A DNA stretch of 64,000 bases from Bordetella genomosp. 12 (GCF_002261355.1 NZ_NEVU01000002.1:1178001-1242000), one strand, 5' to 3'; positions 27,487-36,436 are shown, counted from the first letter of the stretch. Notes: generated from the letters alone by a model not told the origin. Program-made: numbers and translations.

Positions 27487-28647
27487 ATGCAGGACACCCA
27501 GAACGATTACCAGGACATCCGCGAAGCCGTCCGCAGTCTTTGCAGCCAGTTTTCGGCTGAGTATTTTCGCAAGATAGACGAAGAACGCGGCTATCCCGAC
27601 GAATTTGTCCGCGCGTTGACCGAAGCTGGGTGGTTGGCCGCCCTGATTCCGCAGGAGTACGGCGGCTCGGGCCTGGGCCTGACCGAGGCCTCCATCATCA
27701 TGGAGGAAATCAACCGCAGCGGGGGTAATTCGGGCGCCTGCCACGGGCAGATGTACAACATGGGCACCCTGTTGCGCCATGGCTCCGAGGCCCAAAAGCG
27801 CGAGTATCTGCCGCGCATCGCCAGCGGCGAGCTGCGCCTGCAATCCATGGGCGTGACCGAACCGACCACCGGGACCGACACCACGCGCATCAAGACCACG
27901 GCCGTCAAGCGCGGCGACCGCTATGTGATCAATGGCCAGAAGGTCTGGATCTCGCGCGTGCAGCACTCCGATCTGATGATCCTGCTGGCCCGTACCACGC
28001 CGCTCGAGCAGGTGACCCGCAAATCCGAGGGTATGTCCATCTTCCTGGTGGACCTGCATCATGCCGTCAAGCACGGCATGCAGGTGCGGCCCATCCCGAA
28101 CATGGTCAACCACGAAACCAACGAGCTGTTCTTCGACAACCTGGAGATCCCTGCGGAGAATCTCATCGGCGAAGAGGGCAAGGGTTTCAAGTACATCCTC
28201 GACGGCCTGAACGCCGAGCGCACCCTGATTGCCGCCGAGTGCATCGGCGACGGCTATTGGTTCGTGGACAAGGTCAGCGCCTACGCCAAGGAGCGCGTCG
28301 TCTTCGGCCGCCCCATTGGCCAGAACCAGGGGGTGCAATTCCCCATCGCCCGCGCGCACATCAATGTGGAAGCGGCCAGCCTCATGCGGTTTGAGGCCGC
28401 CCGACGCTTCGATGCGCACCAGCCTTGCGGCGCCCAGGCCAACATGGCCAAGCTGTTGGCCGCCGACGCGTCCTGGGAAGCCGCCAACGCCTGCCTGCAG
28501 TTTCATGGCGGCTTCGGTTTTGCCAACGAGTACGACGTCGAGCGCAAGTTCCGCGAAACCCGGCTCTATCAGGTCGCGCCGATATCGACCAACCTCATCC
28601 TCTCCTACGTCGCCGAGCACGTGCTGGGCTTGCCCCGCTCCTTCTGA
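27487..28647 (+). CDS. Acyl-CoA dehydrogenase family protein
   Basis: A 386-residue flavoprotein of the acyl-CoA dehydrogenase superfamily, which introduces a 2,3-double bond into an acyl-CoA and passes electrons to ETF. Landmarks are EEINRSGG, MGVTEPTTGTDTTRIKT and QFHGGFGFANEYDVERKFRE. At the usual catalytic-Glu site (YEG in medium-chain enzymes) the sequence reads YQVAP. A Glu in LNAERTLIAAE sits where isovaleryl- and long-chain enzymes keep their base. I use ATG 27487 (MQDTQNDYQDIRE), as for homologues, though no clear ribosome-binding site is seen. It is followed after 5 bases by an MmgE/PrpD gene, with a divergent LysR gene, a small catabolic operon of unknown substrate. Confidence 0.88.
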   Translation: MQDTQNDYQDIREAVRSLCSQFSAEYFRKIDEERGYPDEFVRALTEAGWLAALIPQEYGGSGLGLTEASIIMEEINRSGGNSGACHGQMYNMGTLLRHGSEAQKREYLPRIASGELRLQSMGVTEPTTGTDTTRIKTTAVKRGDRYVINGQKVWISRVQHSDLMILLARTTPLEQVTRKSEGMSIFLVDLHHAVKHGMQVRPIPNMVNHETNELFFDNLEIPAENLIGEEGKGFKYILDGLNAERTLIAAECIGDGYWFVDKVSAYAKERVVFGRPIGQNQGVQFPIARAHINVEAASLMRFEAARRFDAHQPCGAQANMAKLLAADASWEAANACLQFHGGFGFANEYDVERKFRETRLYQVAPISTNLILSYVAEHVLGLPRSF

Positions 28648-28652
28648 AGACC

Positions 28653-30011
28653 ATGACCACCTCTCCCAGCGCTGCCCTGGCCACCTTCGCCAGCCAACTC
28701 CGTTACGAAGACATCCCGGCGCCCGTGCTGCGTCGCGCCGAAGACCTGCTCCTGGATACGCTGGCCTCGATTCTGGCCGGCGCCGGCGCGCGTCCGGTAC
28801 AGATCATGGCCGACTATGCCCAGACGATGGGCCCGGCCGACGGGCCGTCCGAAATCCTGGTCAACCGCCGTCGCAGCACCCCGTTGTTTGCCGCCATGGT
28901 CAACGCCGCCTCGGCCCATGTGGTCGAACAGGATGATGTCCACAACGGCTCGGTATTCCACCCGGCCGCGGTGATCTTTCCGCCCGCTCTGGCCGTGGCC
29001 CAGGCCCTCGGTCTGTCCGGCAAGGACGTCCTGACCGCCGCGGTGGCAGGCTACGAGGTGGGCATCCGTATCGGCGAATTCCTCGGCCGCTCGCACTACA
29101 AGATTTTCCATACCACCGCCACGGTGGGCACGCTGGCGGCTGCCGTCACGGTGGGACGCCTGCTGAAGCTCGACCCGGAAGCCATGCTCAATGCGCTGGG
29201 CTCGGCCGGCACCCAATCCGCCGGGCTCTGGGAGTTTCTGCGCGACGCGGCAGATTCCAAGCAATTGCACACGGCCCATGCCGTGGCCGCGGGCATCACC
29301 GCCGCCTACCTGGCCCGTGACGGGTTTACCGGAGCACGCCAGATTCTCGAAGGCCCGCAAGGCCTGGCCGCCGGCATGTCCAGCGACGCCGACCCCAAGC
29401 GCCTGACGGACCGCCTGGGTCAACGCTGGGCCCTGGCGGAAACCTCATTCAAGTACCACGCCTCCTGCCGCCATACGCACCCGGCCGCCGATGCCTTGCA
29501 GGCCGTGATGCGCGAGCACCACCTGCAGGCCGACGACATCGCCAGCATCGAGGCCTTGGTGCATCAGGGCGCGCTGGATGTCTTGGGCCCGGTGACCAAC
29601 CCAGCCACCGTGCATCAATCGAAATTCTCCATGGGCACCGTCCTGGGCCTGATCGCGCTCAAGGGTCGTGCCGGGCTGGCGGAATTCGACGCGGCGCTGG
29701 CGGATCCGGCCATGGCATCCTGGCGCGAACGCACCACCATGTCGCTGGACGAAGAAGTCGACCAGGCCTACCCACAGCGCTGGATCGGCAAGGTCAAGGT
29801 GCGCACGACGGACGGGCGCGAACTCAGCGCAAAAGTCGAAGAACCCAAGGGCGATCCGGGCAACACCCTGTCGCGCGCCGAAATCGAGGCCAAGATGCGC
29901 AGTCTGGGCGTCTACGGCGGCGCCGCGCGAGCAGAAGAACTGCAGAACCTGATCGATACGGTCTGGAATCTGACGGAACGCCCCACGGTGGGGGTTCTGC
30001 TGCCAGCCTGA
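28653..30011 (+). CDS. MmgE/PrpD family protein (2-methylcitrate-dehydratase-like)
   Basis: A 452-residue MmgE/PrpD superfamily protein. The family includes 2-methylcitrate dehydratase, cis-aconitate decarboxylase and iminodisuccinate epimerase, so the name does not fix the reaction. Characteristic segments are DTLASILAGAGARPV near the N-terminus, HVVEQDDVHNGSVFHPAAV with the conserved Asp-Asp/His site, and FKYHASCRHTHPAADAL. It starts 5 bases after the acyl-CoA dehydrogenase stop, so they are co-expressed. No methylcitrate synthase or prpB is nearby, which argues against a standard propionate pathway. The 3' end overlaps the antisense hemoglobin gene by 188 bases. Confidence 0.88.
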   Translation: MTTSPSAALATFASQLRYEDIPAPVLRRAEDLLLDTLASILAGAGARPVQIMADYAQTMGPADGPSEILVNRRRSTPLFAAMVNAASAHVVEQDDVHNGSVFHPAAVIFPPALAVAQALGLSGKDVLTAAVAGYEVGIRIGEFLGRSHYKIFHTTATVGTLAAAVTVGRLLKLDPEAMLNALGSAGTQSAGLWEFLRDAADSKQLHTAHAVAAGITAAYLARDGFTGARQILEGPQGLAAGMSSDADPKRLTDRLGQRWALAETSFKYHASCRHTHPAADALQAVMREHHLQADDIASIEALVHQGALDVLGPVTNPATVHQSKFSMGTVLGLIALKGRAGLAEFDAALADPAMASWRERTTMSLDEEVDQAYPQRWIGKVKVRTTDGRELSAKVEEPKGDPGNTLSRAEIEAKMRSLGVYGGAARAEELQNLIDTVWNLTERPTVGVLLPA

Positions 30012-30369
30012 AGCCCCGTGTCCCGCTCAGGCTTTGCGCGATGCGCTCGGCCATCGCCACGGCCTGCGTGGCCATGGCCTGATTGGGCTGCGCCGAGGCC
30101 GTCGCGCGAAACAGCGCCAACCAGTGTTCGAACAGGGCGGCGCTCAGATCCGGCAGGGCCGCATGCTTGGGCATCGGCGTGCCGCTAAAACGCCGGGTGC
30201 GCAGCAAAATGGCCGACCAGAAGTCCACCAGCTTACTCAGGTGGGCCTCCCAGTCGTCGATATGCGCATTGAAGATCGGCCCCAGGCGCGCGTCGGCGCG
30301 CACGCGTGCATAGAAATCATGCACGAGGCGCTGGATTTCTGCTTCGGTGCACAGCGCAGTGTGCGACAT
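29824..30369 (-). CDS. Group III truncated hemoglobin with C-terminal extension
   Basis: A 181-residue protein whose first ~117 residues match the group III truncated hemoglobin family: VHDFYARVRADARLGPIFN, LSKLVDFWSAILL, MPKHAALPDLSAALFEHWLALF. His69 is the likely proximal heme ligand. Members usually have about 120-150 residues and act in NO or oxygen chemistry. Here the frame does not stop after the last helix (AMAERIAQSLSG) but continues ~62 residues, rich in Arg and Pro (LLLARRRRRRPDC), made from the antisense of the MmgE gene. The extension looks accidental rather than a domain. Start ATG 30369 is the family start. It is 37 bases downstream of rph on the same strand. Confidence 0.8.
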   Translation of the reverse strand: MSHTALCTEAEIQRLVHDFYARVRADARLGPIFNAHIDDWEAHLSKLVDFWSAILLRTRRFSGTPMPKHAALPDLSAALFEHWLALFRATASAQPNQAMATQAVAMAERIAQSLSGTRGFRLAAEPPPWGVPSDSRPYRSGSAVLLLARRRRRRPDCASWPRFRRATGCCPDRPWVLRLLR

Positions 30370-30406
30370 GGCGGAATCCGTGCGGCGGGGTCGCGACGCT
30401 GCCGGC

Positions 30407-31141
30407 TCAGCCGCGCGCAGCGCGCTGGGCGGCGACCAGTTGGGCAATACCGCTTTCGGCCAGGCCCAGCATGCTGTCGAGTTGGGCCCGGGTGAACGTG
30501 GCCTCTTCACCGGTGCCCTGCACTTCAACGAAGGCGCCCGCACCGGTCATGACGACATTGACGTCGGCTTCGCAGGCCGAGTCTTCTTCGTAGTTCAGAT
30601 CCAGGACGGGGCGCCCGCCCACCAGGCCCACGGAGACGGCGGCCACATGATCGCGAATGGGATTCTGCGTCAACTGGCCGCGCTCCATCAGCAGCGCCAC
30701 GGCATCGGCGGTAGCCACCCAGGCACCGGTGATGCTGGCGCAACGCGTGCCCCCGTCGGCCTGCAACACGTCGCAATCCAGATGCAGCGTGCGCTCGCCC
30801 AGCAGTTTGAGGTCGACCACGGCCCGCAGCGAGCGGCCGATCAGACGCTGGATTTCCTGCGTGCGGCCGCTTTGCTTGCCGCGCGCGGCCTCGCGATCGC
30901 CACGCGTATGGGTAGCGCGCGGCAGCATGCCGTACTCGGCCGTCACCCAACCCTCGCCCTTACCTTTGAGAAAAGGCGGCACTTTGTCCAGGACGCTGGC
31001 GGTGCACAAGACCTGGGTATTGCCAGCCACCACCAGCACCGAGCCCTCGGCGTAGCGGGTGAAGCCGCGCTGCAGGCTGAACGGCCTGAGGGCATCAACG
31101 GTGCGGCCATCGGCGCGGGCGGAGGTATCGAGTGAGGTCAA
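30407..31141 (-). CDS. rph: Ribonuclease PH
   Basis: A 244-residue phosphorolytic 3'-5' exoribonuclease that trims tRNA 3' ends. Clear RNase PH motifs are [55 protein letters not shown] and a C-terminal [18 protein letters not shown] take TTG 31141 as start ([13 protein letters not shown]) because a GGAG lies 5 bases upstream of it and homologues start with the same sequence; there is no ATG or GTG in reach. It is divergent from yicC. The expected partner rdgB is 7.6 kb away, with an accessory block between. Confidence 0.95.
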   Translation of the reverse strand: MTSLDTSARADGRTVDALRPFSLQRGFTRYAEGSVLVVAGNTQVLCTASVLDKVPPFLKGKGEGWVTAEYGMLPRATHTRGDREAARGKQSGRTQEIQRLIGRSLRAVVDLKLLGERTLHLDCDVLQADGGTRCASITGAWVATADAVALLMERGQLTQNPIRDHVAAVSVGLVGGRPVLDLNYEEDSACEADVNVVMTGAGAFVEVQGTGEEATFTRAQLDSMLGLAESGIAQLVAAQRAARG

Positions 31142-31274
31142 GGCAGGCTCCAGAATCAGCAACAGATATCTAACGATAGCGGGATTGTACGTGCGCGGTC
31201 CGGCGCTTCGGTTATTCTGCGGGCATAATCCCGCGCTTTAGGGCTCGCGCCCTGCATTTCCAGGAATATCCACC

Positions 31275-32207
31275 ATGATTCGCAGCATGACCGCGTTTGG
31301 CAACGCCCGCGTCGATCTCGAACAAGGCTCGCTCGCGCTCGAACTGCGCAGCGTCAACAGCCGTTTTCTCGACCTGCATTTCCGCCTTCCCGACGAACTG
31401 CGCCATGCCGAAACGCCGTTGCGCGAGCTGCTGACGGCCCAGTTGGCACGCGGCAAAGTTGAAGTCCGGGTGAGTTTCGCCCGCAATACCAGCGCGGAGG
31501 TCGCCCAGCTCGATCCCCAATGGCTGGGCCAACTGGCCGACCAGCTTCAGGCCGCTCGGCGCATCCTGCCCGAGGTCAGTGCTCCGCGGCTGGTCGAGCT
31601 CTTCAACTGGCCCGGCCAGCGCAGCAATGACGTGCTGGACCCCCAAGTCTGGGGTACGGCATGCGTCAGCGCGGGGCAGCAGGCACTTGCTCAATTGCAG
31701 GAAGGACGCGTCCGCGAAGGTGAGCGCCTGGCCCAGGTCATGCGCGACTGCGCCGACGGCGTCGGCCGCATCGTCGAATTGGTCGAAAGCCATCTGCCGC
31801 AATTGCTGGCCGAGCATCGCGAGAAACTGGCCACCAAACTGCGCGAGAGCCTGGAGGCCGCGTTTCCGGCCGGGTTTGCCCACATCAGCGGCGCCGAGCT
31901 GACCGAGCGCGTGGCGCAGGAAGCCGGGCTGTTCGCCATGCGCATCGACGTGGCCGAAGAACTGGCGCGGCTGCGTTCCCACCAGGAAGAGCTGCGGCAT
32001 TTGCTTAGCGAGGGCGGCGGCAAAGCCGGCGCCAAGGGCAATGCCAAAGGCAGCGCCGGCAAGCGCCTGGACTTTCTTTTCCAGGAAATGAATCGCGAAG
32101 CCAACACGCTGGGCTCCAAAGCCGGCAGCCTGGAAGTCACCCGCGCCGCCATGGACCTCAAACTGCTCATCGAGCAAATGCGCGAACAGGCGCAGAATAT
32201 CGAGTGA
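31275..32207 (+). CDS. yicC: YicC/YloC family endoribonuclease
   Basis: A 310-residue YicC-family protein, a conserved stress-related endoribonuclease linked in E. coli to decay of the small RNA RyhB. The signature N-terminus MIRSMTAFGNARVD, ELRSVNSRFLDLHFRLPDELR and the C-terminal domain with DFLFQEMNREANTLGSKA are all present. Length is standard. In many Proteobacteria it neighbours gmk-rpoZ-spoT; here gmk lies 9 kb downstream. A bulged hairpin follows the stop. Confidence 0.95.
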   Translation: MIRSMTAFGNARVDLEQGSLALELRSVNSRFLDLHFRLPDELRHAETPLRELLTAQLARGKVEVRVSFARNTSAEVAQLDPQWLGQLADQLQAARRILPEVSAPRLVELFNWPGQRSNDVLDPQVWGTACVSAGQQALAQLQEGRVREGERLAQVMRDCADGVGRIVELVESHLPQLLAEHREKLATKLRESLEAAFPAGFAHISGAELTERVAQEAGLFAMRIDVAEELARLRSHQEELRHLLSEGGGKAGAKGNAKGSAGKRLDFLFQEMNREANTLGSKAGSLEVTRAAMDLKLLIEQMREQAQNIE

Positions 32208-32210
32208 TAT

Positions 32211-32237
32211 GCCCAGAAGGGGACGACGTCCCCTGGG
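32211..32237 (+). terminator. Bulged hairpin after yicC
   Basis: GGGGAC and GTCCCC form a 6-bp stem over a 3-base loop, extended by GCCCA/TGGGC across a small bulge, starting 4 bases after the yicC stop. There is no T-run, so terminator function is only probable. Confidence 0.5.
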
Positions 32238-32333
32238 CGAGCCGCCCGGCCTGCCTGTCTATTCCCATGGAACAAGCTGCGCCGGCATACCGGGTGTTCC
32301 TTGCATGACGGCGCAGCGCTGCCAGCCGGCTAA

Positions 32334-33968
32334 TTACAGTAGCGGCGGGATGGTGGGCAGTACCGGCACTTCCAGGACGGTCGGACCCTTGCGCGCGAAC
32401 GCTTGCTCGCACACGGCACGGATTTCATCCACGGTTTCTGCCCGTACGCCGTAGGCGCCATAGCCCTTGGCCAGTGCCACGAAATCCAGACCCGGCAGGT
32501 CCAGTCCAGGCACGCCCGGCGTGTCTTCCAAAACCGCGAATGATTTCAAAATGCCGTACTGCCCGTTACGGGGCACGACAAACAGGATTGGTAGTTCGTG
32601 TTGCGCTGCCGTCCACAGGCCCTGAATCGAGTACTGAAACGAACCATCGCCGATGATGGCGAGCACCGGACGATTGCGGCCGCTGTCGCGCTCTGCGAGG
32701 GCCAGGCCGACACTTGCGGGCAGGTTCCAGCCGAGGCTGCCGCTGGCGAACGTGTAGAACGAATCCGGCCGTTCTATGGGCCACGCGGTATGCAGTTCGC
32801 CAAGGTTGGAGGGAGACTCCTCGACCAATACCGTTTCCGGCGGCGTTGCCGCGCGCAAAGCCTCAAACAAGGCCAAGGCGGACAGGGGGCCCTCTTTCGA
32901 TGCCTCATCCGCTTTGGCCGCAGGGTGAGGCGCCGGGCCATGCGGCTGCTTGACGACGGCCGTGGCCGGCGCGGAACGGCCCTGAACGCGCTTTTCAAGA
33001 AGCTCCAGGGACAACACCGCATCACCCAGCAGGCTATCGCCGACGGGCGCCCGGGCGGACTCCGACGGATCGTCGGTGATGTGCAGCAGGCGCAGGCCCT
33101 GGGGTAGATAGTCGCCTTCGACGTAGGGGTAGTAACGGAACACAGGTGCGCCGATCACGATAGCGACGTCGTAACCTGTCAGTTTCTTGGATAGGGGGCC
33201 CATCGCAAAAGGCAGGCCGCCGCTATAGAGAGGATGCGTTTCCGGAAACGGAGGCCGCTCGGTAGCGGGAGCAGCGTAGACGTGCGCCTGCAATTTTTCT
33301 GCCAGTGCGATGGCTTGTTGCCAACCGTCGCCACGCGCAATAGCGCCCCCGTAAATCAGGGCAGGATTGCGGGCTTCGGACAGGATCTCTGCGAATTCTG
33401 CGATACGGTCGGGATCGGGGGCGATGCGCGTCGTGATCGAGCGGACCACGGCCGGCCCTGTGGCAGGTTTGTCCCAGTCATCCAGAGGGATAGACAAGAA
33501 TACGGGACCGGCTGGGGGCTGCATGGCCATGGCGTAGGCACGCATGAAGGCGGCTGGTACGTCTTCGGCCCGCACGGGCTCATAACTCCACTTCACCCAG
33601 GGCTTGGGCAGCAGCGATGGCTCCACATTGGTGAGCCAGGGCTCCATCAGCAGCATCTCGCGCGTCTGATTCCCGGCGGTAATGATCAGCGGCGTTTTGT
33701 TCTGCGAAGCGGTGAGAATATTGCTCATCGCATTGCTCAGACCGGCTGACGTATGTACGTTCACAATTGCCGGGCGGCGATTTGCCTGCGCAAAACCATC
33801 GGCAGCACCCACGGCCGAGGACTCATGAAGCGTCTGGATATAACGAAAATCTTTCGGAAAATCCTTGAGAAAGGTTTCCTCCGTGGAGCCAGGATTGCCA
33901 AATATGGTCGTTAGACCAAGGTCGCGGAATAATTCAAAAGCGACTTCACGAATTGTCCTGGCTGACAT
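32334..33968 (-). CDS. mdlC: Benzoylformate-decarboxylase-like thiamine diphosphate enzyme
   Basis: A 544-residue ThDP-dependent decarboxylase closest in motifs to benzoylformate decarboxylase (MdlC), which turns benzoylformate into benzaldehyde in mandelate breakdown. The activating Glu is Glu49 (TLHESSAVG). Ser28 in GNPGSTEE and His72 in NVHTSAGLSNAM match catalytic Ser26 and His70 of the Pseudomonas putida enzyme. The counterpart of its His281 (RYH) is Tyr280 here (VFRYYPY). The ThDP/Mg motif is GDGSFQYSIQ to NGQYG. No mandelate racemase, mandelate dehydrogenase or benzaldehyde dehydrogenase is adjacent, so the true substrate may differ. The 721 bases upstream are gene-free and partly AT-rich. 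Confidence 0.85.
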   Translation of the reverse strand: MSARTIREVAFELFRDLGLTTIFGNPGSTEETFLKDFPKDFRYIQTLHESSAVGAADGFAQANRRPAIVNVHTSAGLSNAMSNILTASQNKTPLIITAGNQTREMLLMEPWLTNVEPSLLPKPWVKWSYEPVRAEDVPAAFMRAYAMAMQPPAGPVFLSIPLDDWDKPATGPAVVRSITTRIAPDPDRIAEFAEILSEARNPALIYGGAIARGDGWQQAIALAEKLQAHVYAAPATERPPFPETHPLYSGGLPFAMGPLSKKLTGYDVAIVIGAPVFRYYPYVEGDYLPQGLRLLHITDDPSESARAPVGDSLLGDAVLSLELLEKRVQGRSAPATAVVKQPHGPAPHPAAKADEASKEGPLSALALFEALRAATPPETVLVEESPSNLGELHTAWPIERPDSFYTFASGSLGWNLPASVGLALAERDSGRNRPVLAIIGDGSFQYSIQGLWTAAQHELPILFVVPRNGQYGILKSFAVLEDTPGVPGLDLPGLDFVALAKGYGAYGVRAETVDEIRAVCEQAFARKGPTVLEVPVLPTIPPLL

Positions 33969-34689
33969 ATAAGCTCCGATGCCTAATATATGAAAACAGC
34001 AAACATACCAACCAAATCAGATACCACGCCCTGAAATAAAAAATAAAACCTTTAAATCATTCCCCTGCTACAGGCATACCCTTCCGACCCAAAGCAACTA
34101 AAAATACTTTTTCGGAAGAGGCGGAAAATTATTTTAACTGCTGGCAACTTCTAAAAATAAACAAACTGATTGCCAATACATCTCCCAGCATTCCGGAGGC
34201 GACTACACCTTGGGAATGGCTGTTCATAGCGTGTCGCCGTGGGGTCGATGCCGGCGCAGACATAGCCCATTTGCGCCCGGCGTCGCGAGGTCGCCCATCG
34301 ACGGTACGGCGGGGTCATCAACCCTCGGCTCGACCGATAGCAAATCACCGTGTTTACGACTTGGATAGCGGCCCTGCGGGACAAGCACCCTTCTGCCGAT
34401 GAGTATCGTGGCATCAGGCATTTGGACGAGGACAGCCCATCTTTACAGCCCCAGGTAAAGCTTCTTAAGAGTTGAGCAGGAAGCTGGTAAATCTGCAAGA
34501 CAAGCGGGCTTGGATGGGCTCCCGGCATGAGATCACACCGACCCTATTTCGGCAACGCACGGCAGGGCGGCGCGACGCCCTGCCCTGCCGGCGCGCGGCT
34601 TTCCTTCTGCCTTCGGCAATGTGGCCCGTGGGGCAGGCCGGGCGTTGCCGCCCGCAGCCTCCCCCGGCTTTGCCGCCTGCAGCCCGGTC
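33969..34689. other. Gene-poor 0.7-kb interval, AT-rich next to mdlC
   Basis: No supportable gene lies here. About 33970-34190 is clearly AT-rich compared with everything around it, with several A/T runs, and presumably holds the mdlC promoter. From about 34195 to 34690 composition returns to the local GC level. Two overlapping minus-strand frames (34151-34528 and 34224-34421) give Arg/Ser/Cys-rich sequence without family features; they could be debris of a lost gene, which I cannot identify. Confidence 0.6.
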
Positions 34690-36363
34690 TCAATACTCGT
34701 AGCTTTCGCTGCGCCGATTGCCGCCGCTCACGCCCGGGCGGCCCAGGATATGCAGGGCCACGGCTTCGGCCACTTTCATGCCGTCGATCGCGGCAGACAT
34801 AATGCCCCCGGCATAGCCCGCCCCTTCACCGGCAGGAAACAGGCCGGCGGTATTCAGGCTTTGGAAGTCATCACCGCGCGTGATCCGCAGTGGTGACGAC
34901 GTGCGCGTTTCAACCCCCGTGAGCAGCGCATCGTGCGTGGCGAAGCCTTTGATCTGCCGGTCGAATGCCGGCAAAGCCTCTTTGATCGCCGCGATCACGT
35001 AGTCAGGCAAGCTGGTGGAGAGGTCCGTCGGCGTCACGCCCGGCTTATAGGAAGGCACCACGCTGCCAAGGGAGGTAGACGGCCTGCCGGCCAGAAAATC
35101 GCCGACCAGCTGCACCGGGGCGCTGTAATCGCTCCCACCCAGCTCATAGGCGCGCGACTCCCATTGCCGTTGAAATGCAATCCCCGCCAGCGGGGACTCG
35201 TCGATGCCGGGGAAATCCTTGGGGTCTATGCCCACCACAATCGCGGCATTCGCATTGCGCTCATTGCGCGAATACTGGCTCATGCCATTGGTCACGACAC
35301 GGCCTGGCTCCGAACTGGCCGCCACGACGGTGCCCCCCGGGCACATACAGAAACTGTAAACCGCCCGGCCATTGTTGGTGTGATGCACCAATTTGTAGTC
35401 GGCCGCGCCGAGCACAGGGTGGCCCGCATTCTGGCCGAACCGGGCGCGATCGATCAAGGATTGCGGATGCTCGATGCGAAAGCCCAGCGAGAACGGCTTG
35501 GCCTCCATGAACACGCCCCGGCGATGCAGCATTTCAAACGTATCGCGGGCGCTATGACCTATCGCCAGAACCACGTGGCCTGACTCGATGACCTCGCCGC
35601 TGGCCAGCGCGACACCACGCAGCTTCCCATCCTCGATGAGAATGTCATCCACGCGCGACTCGAAGCGAAACTCTCCGCCCAGCGACTCGATCTGCGCGCG
35701 CATCTGTTCGATCATCTTCACCAGGCGGAAGGTGCCAATGTGCGGCTTGCTGACGTACATGATCTCCGCAGGGGCATCCGCTGCCACAAACTCCTGCAGG
35801 ACTTTGCGCCCATAGTGCTTGGGATCTTTGACCTGGGTCGAAAGCTTGCCGTCTGAAAACGTGCCCGCACCGCCCTCACCGAACTGCACGTTCGATTCCG
35901 TTTGCAGTTCGCGCTTGCGCCAGAAACCCCAAGTGTCCTTGGTGCGCTCACGCACGACACGGCCGCGCTCCAGCACGATAGGCCGGAAGCCCATTTGCGC
36001 CAAGATCAAGGCGGCGAACAGGCCACAGGGCCCGAAACCGATGACCAGGGGCCGCGCGTTGGCCGGCAGATCCGCCGGCGCCTGAGCGACATGTTTGTAC
36101 TCCATCTCGGGAGTCATCTGAACATTGCGCAAGCCCTGGCAGCGGGCGAGCACGGCCGCTTCGTCCAGGACCTCGACATCAACGGAATACGTCAGCGTGA
36201 TCGCGCTACGCTTGCGCGCATCGTAGCTACGGCGAAAGATAGTCAGTGAGACAAGCTGGTCCGCCGGGATGCCTAAACGCGCGCAAGCAGCGGCTTTCAG
36301 GACATTCTCGATGTCATCCTGATCAACGGAAAGCGGGAAGATAATTTCGGTAAGGCGCAACAT
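34690..36363 (-). CDS. FAD-dependent oxidoreductase of the COG2509 (uncharacterised dehydrogenase) family
   Basis: A 557-residue flavoprotein. The N-terminal ~90 residues form a small domain (LGIPADQLVSLTIFRRSYDAR) typical of this family, followed by a Rossmann FAD-binding motif RPLVIGFGPCGLFAALILAQMGF (shown in part: VIGFGPCGLFAA). Later landmarks are GGAGTFSDGKLSTQ, YSFCMCPGGTVVAASSE and a C-terminal FAD contact LFPAGEGAGYAGGIMSAAIDG. These define the large uncharacterised COG2509 group; the reaction is unknown. It stands alone: downstream is the gene-poor interval and upstream a hairpin-rich gap after the ParB-like lipoprotein gene. Confidence 0.88.
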   Translation of the reverse strand: MLRLTEIIFPLSVDQDDIENVLKAAACARLGIPADQLVSLTIFRRSYDARKRSAITLTYSVDVEVLDEAAVLARCQGLRNVQMTPEMEYKHVAQAPADLPANARPLVIGFGPCGLFAALILAQMGFRPIVLERGRVVRERTKDTWGFWRKRELQTESNVQFGEGGAGTFSDGKLSTQVKDPKHYGRKVLQEFVAADAPAEIMYVSKPHIGTFRLVKMIEQMRAQIESLGGEFRFESRVDDILIEDGKLRGVALASGEVIESGHVVLAIGHSARDTFEMLHRRGVFMEAKPFSLGFRIEHPQSLIDRARFGQNAGHPVLGAADYKLVHHTNNGRAVYSFCMCPGGTVVAASSEPGRVVTNGMSQYSRNERNANAAIVVGIDPKDFPGIDESPLAGIAFQRQWESRAYELGGSDYSAPVQLVGDFLAGRPSTSLGSVVPSYKPGVTPTDLSTSLPDYVIAAIKEALPAFDRQIKGFATHDALLTGVETRTSSPLRITRGDDFQSLNTAGLFPAGEGAGYAGGIMSAAIDGMKVAEAVALHILGRPGVSGGNRRSESYEY

Positions 36364-36436
36364 GAAGCGGGTGGAATCTAGTAAGGATTCAAGGAAGTGC
36401 TAACCCGCCATTAGAGCATGCGCCCGCGTTCCTGGC

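Noticed and set aside
34151-34528. Minus-strand open frame of 125 codons in the gap between mdlC and the COG2509 gene, with a second frame at 34224-34421
   Set aside because: No ribosome-binding site, unusual Arg/Ser/Cys-rich composition and no family resemblance; at most remnants of an unidentified gene.
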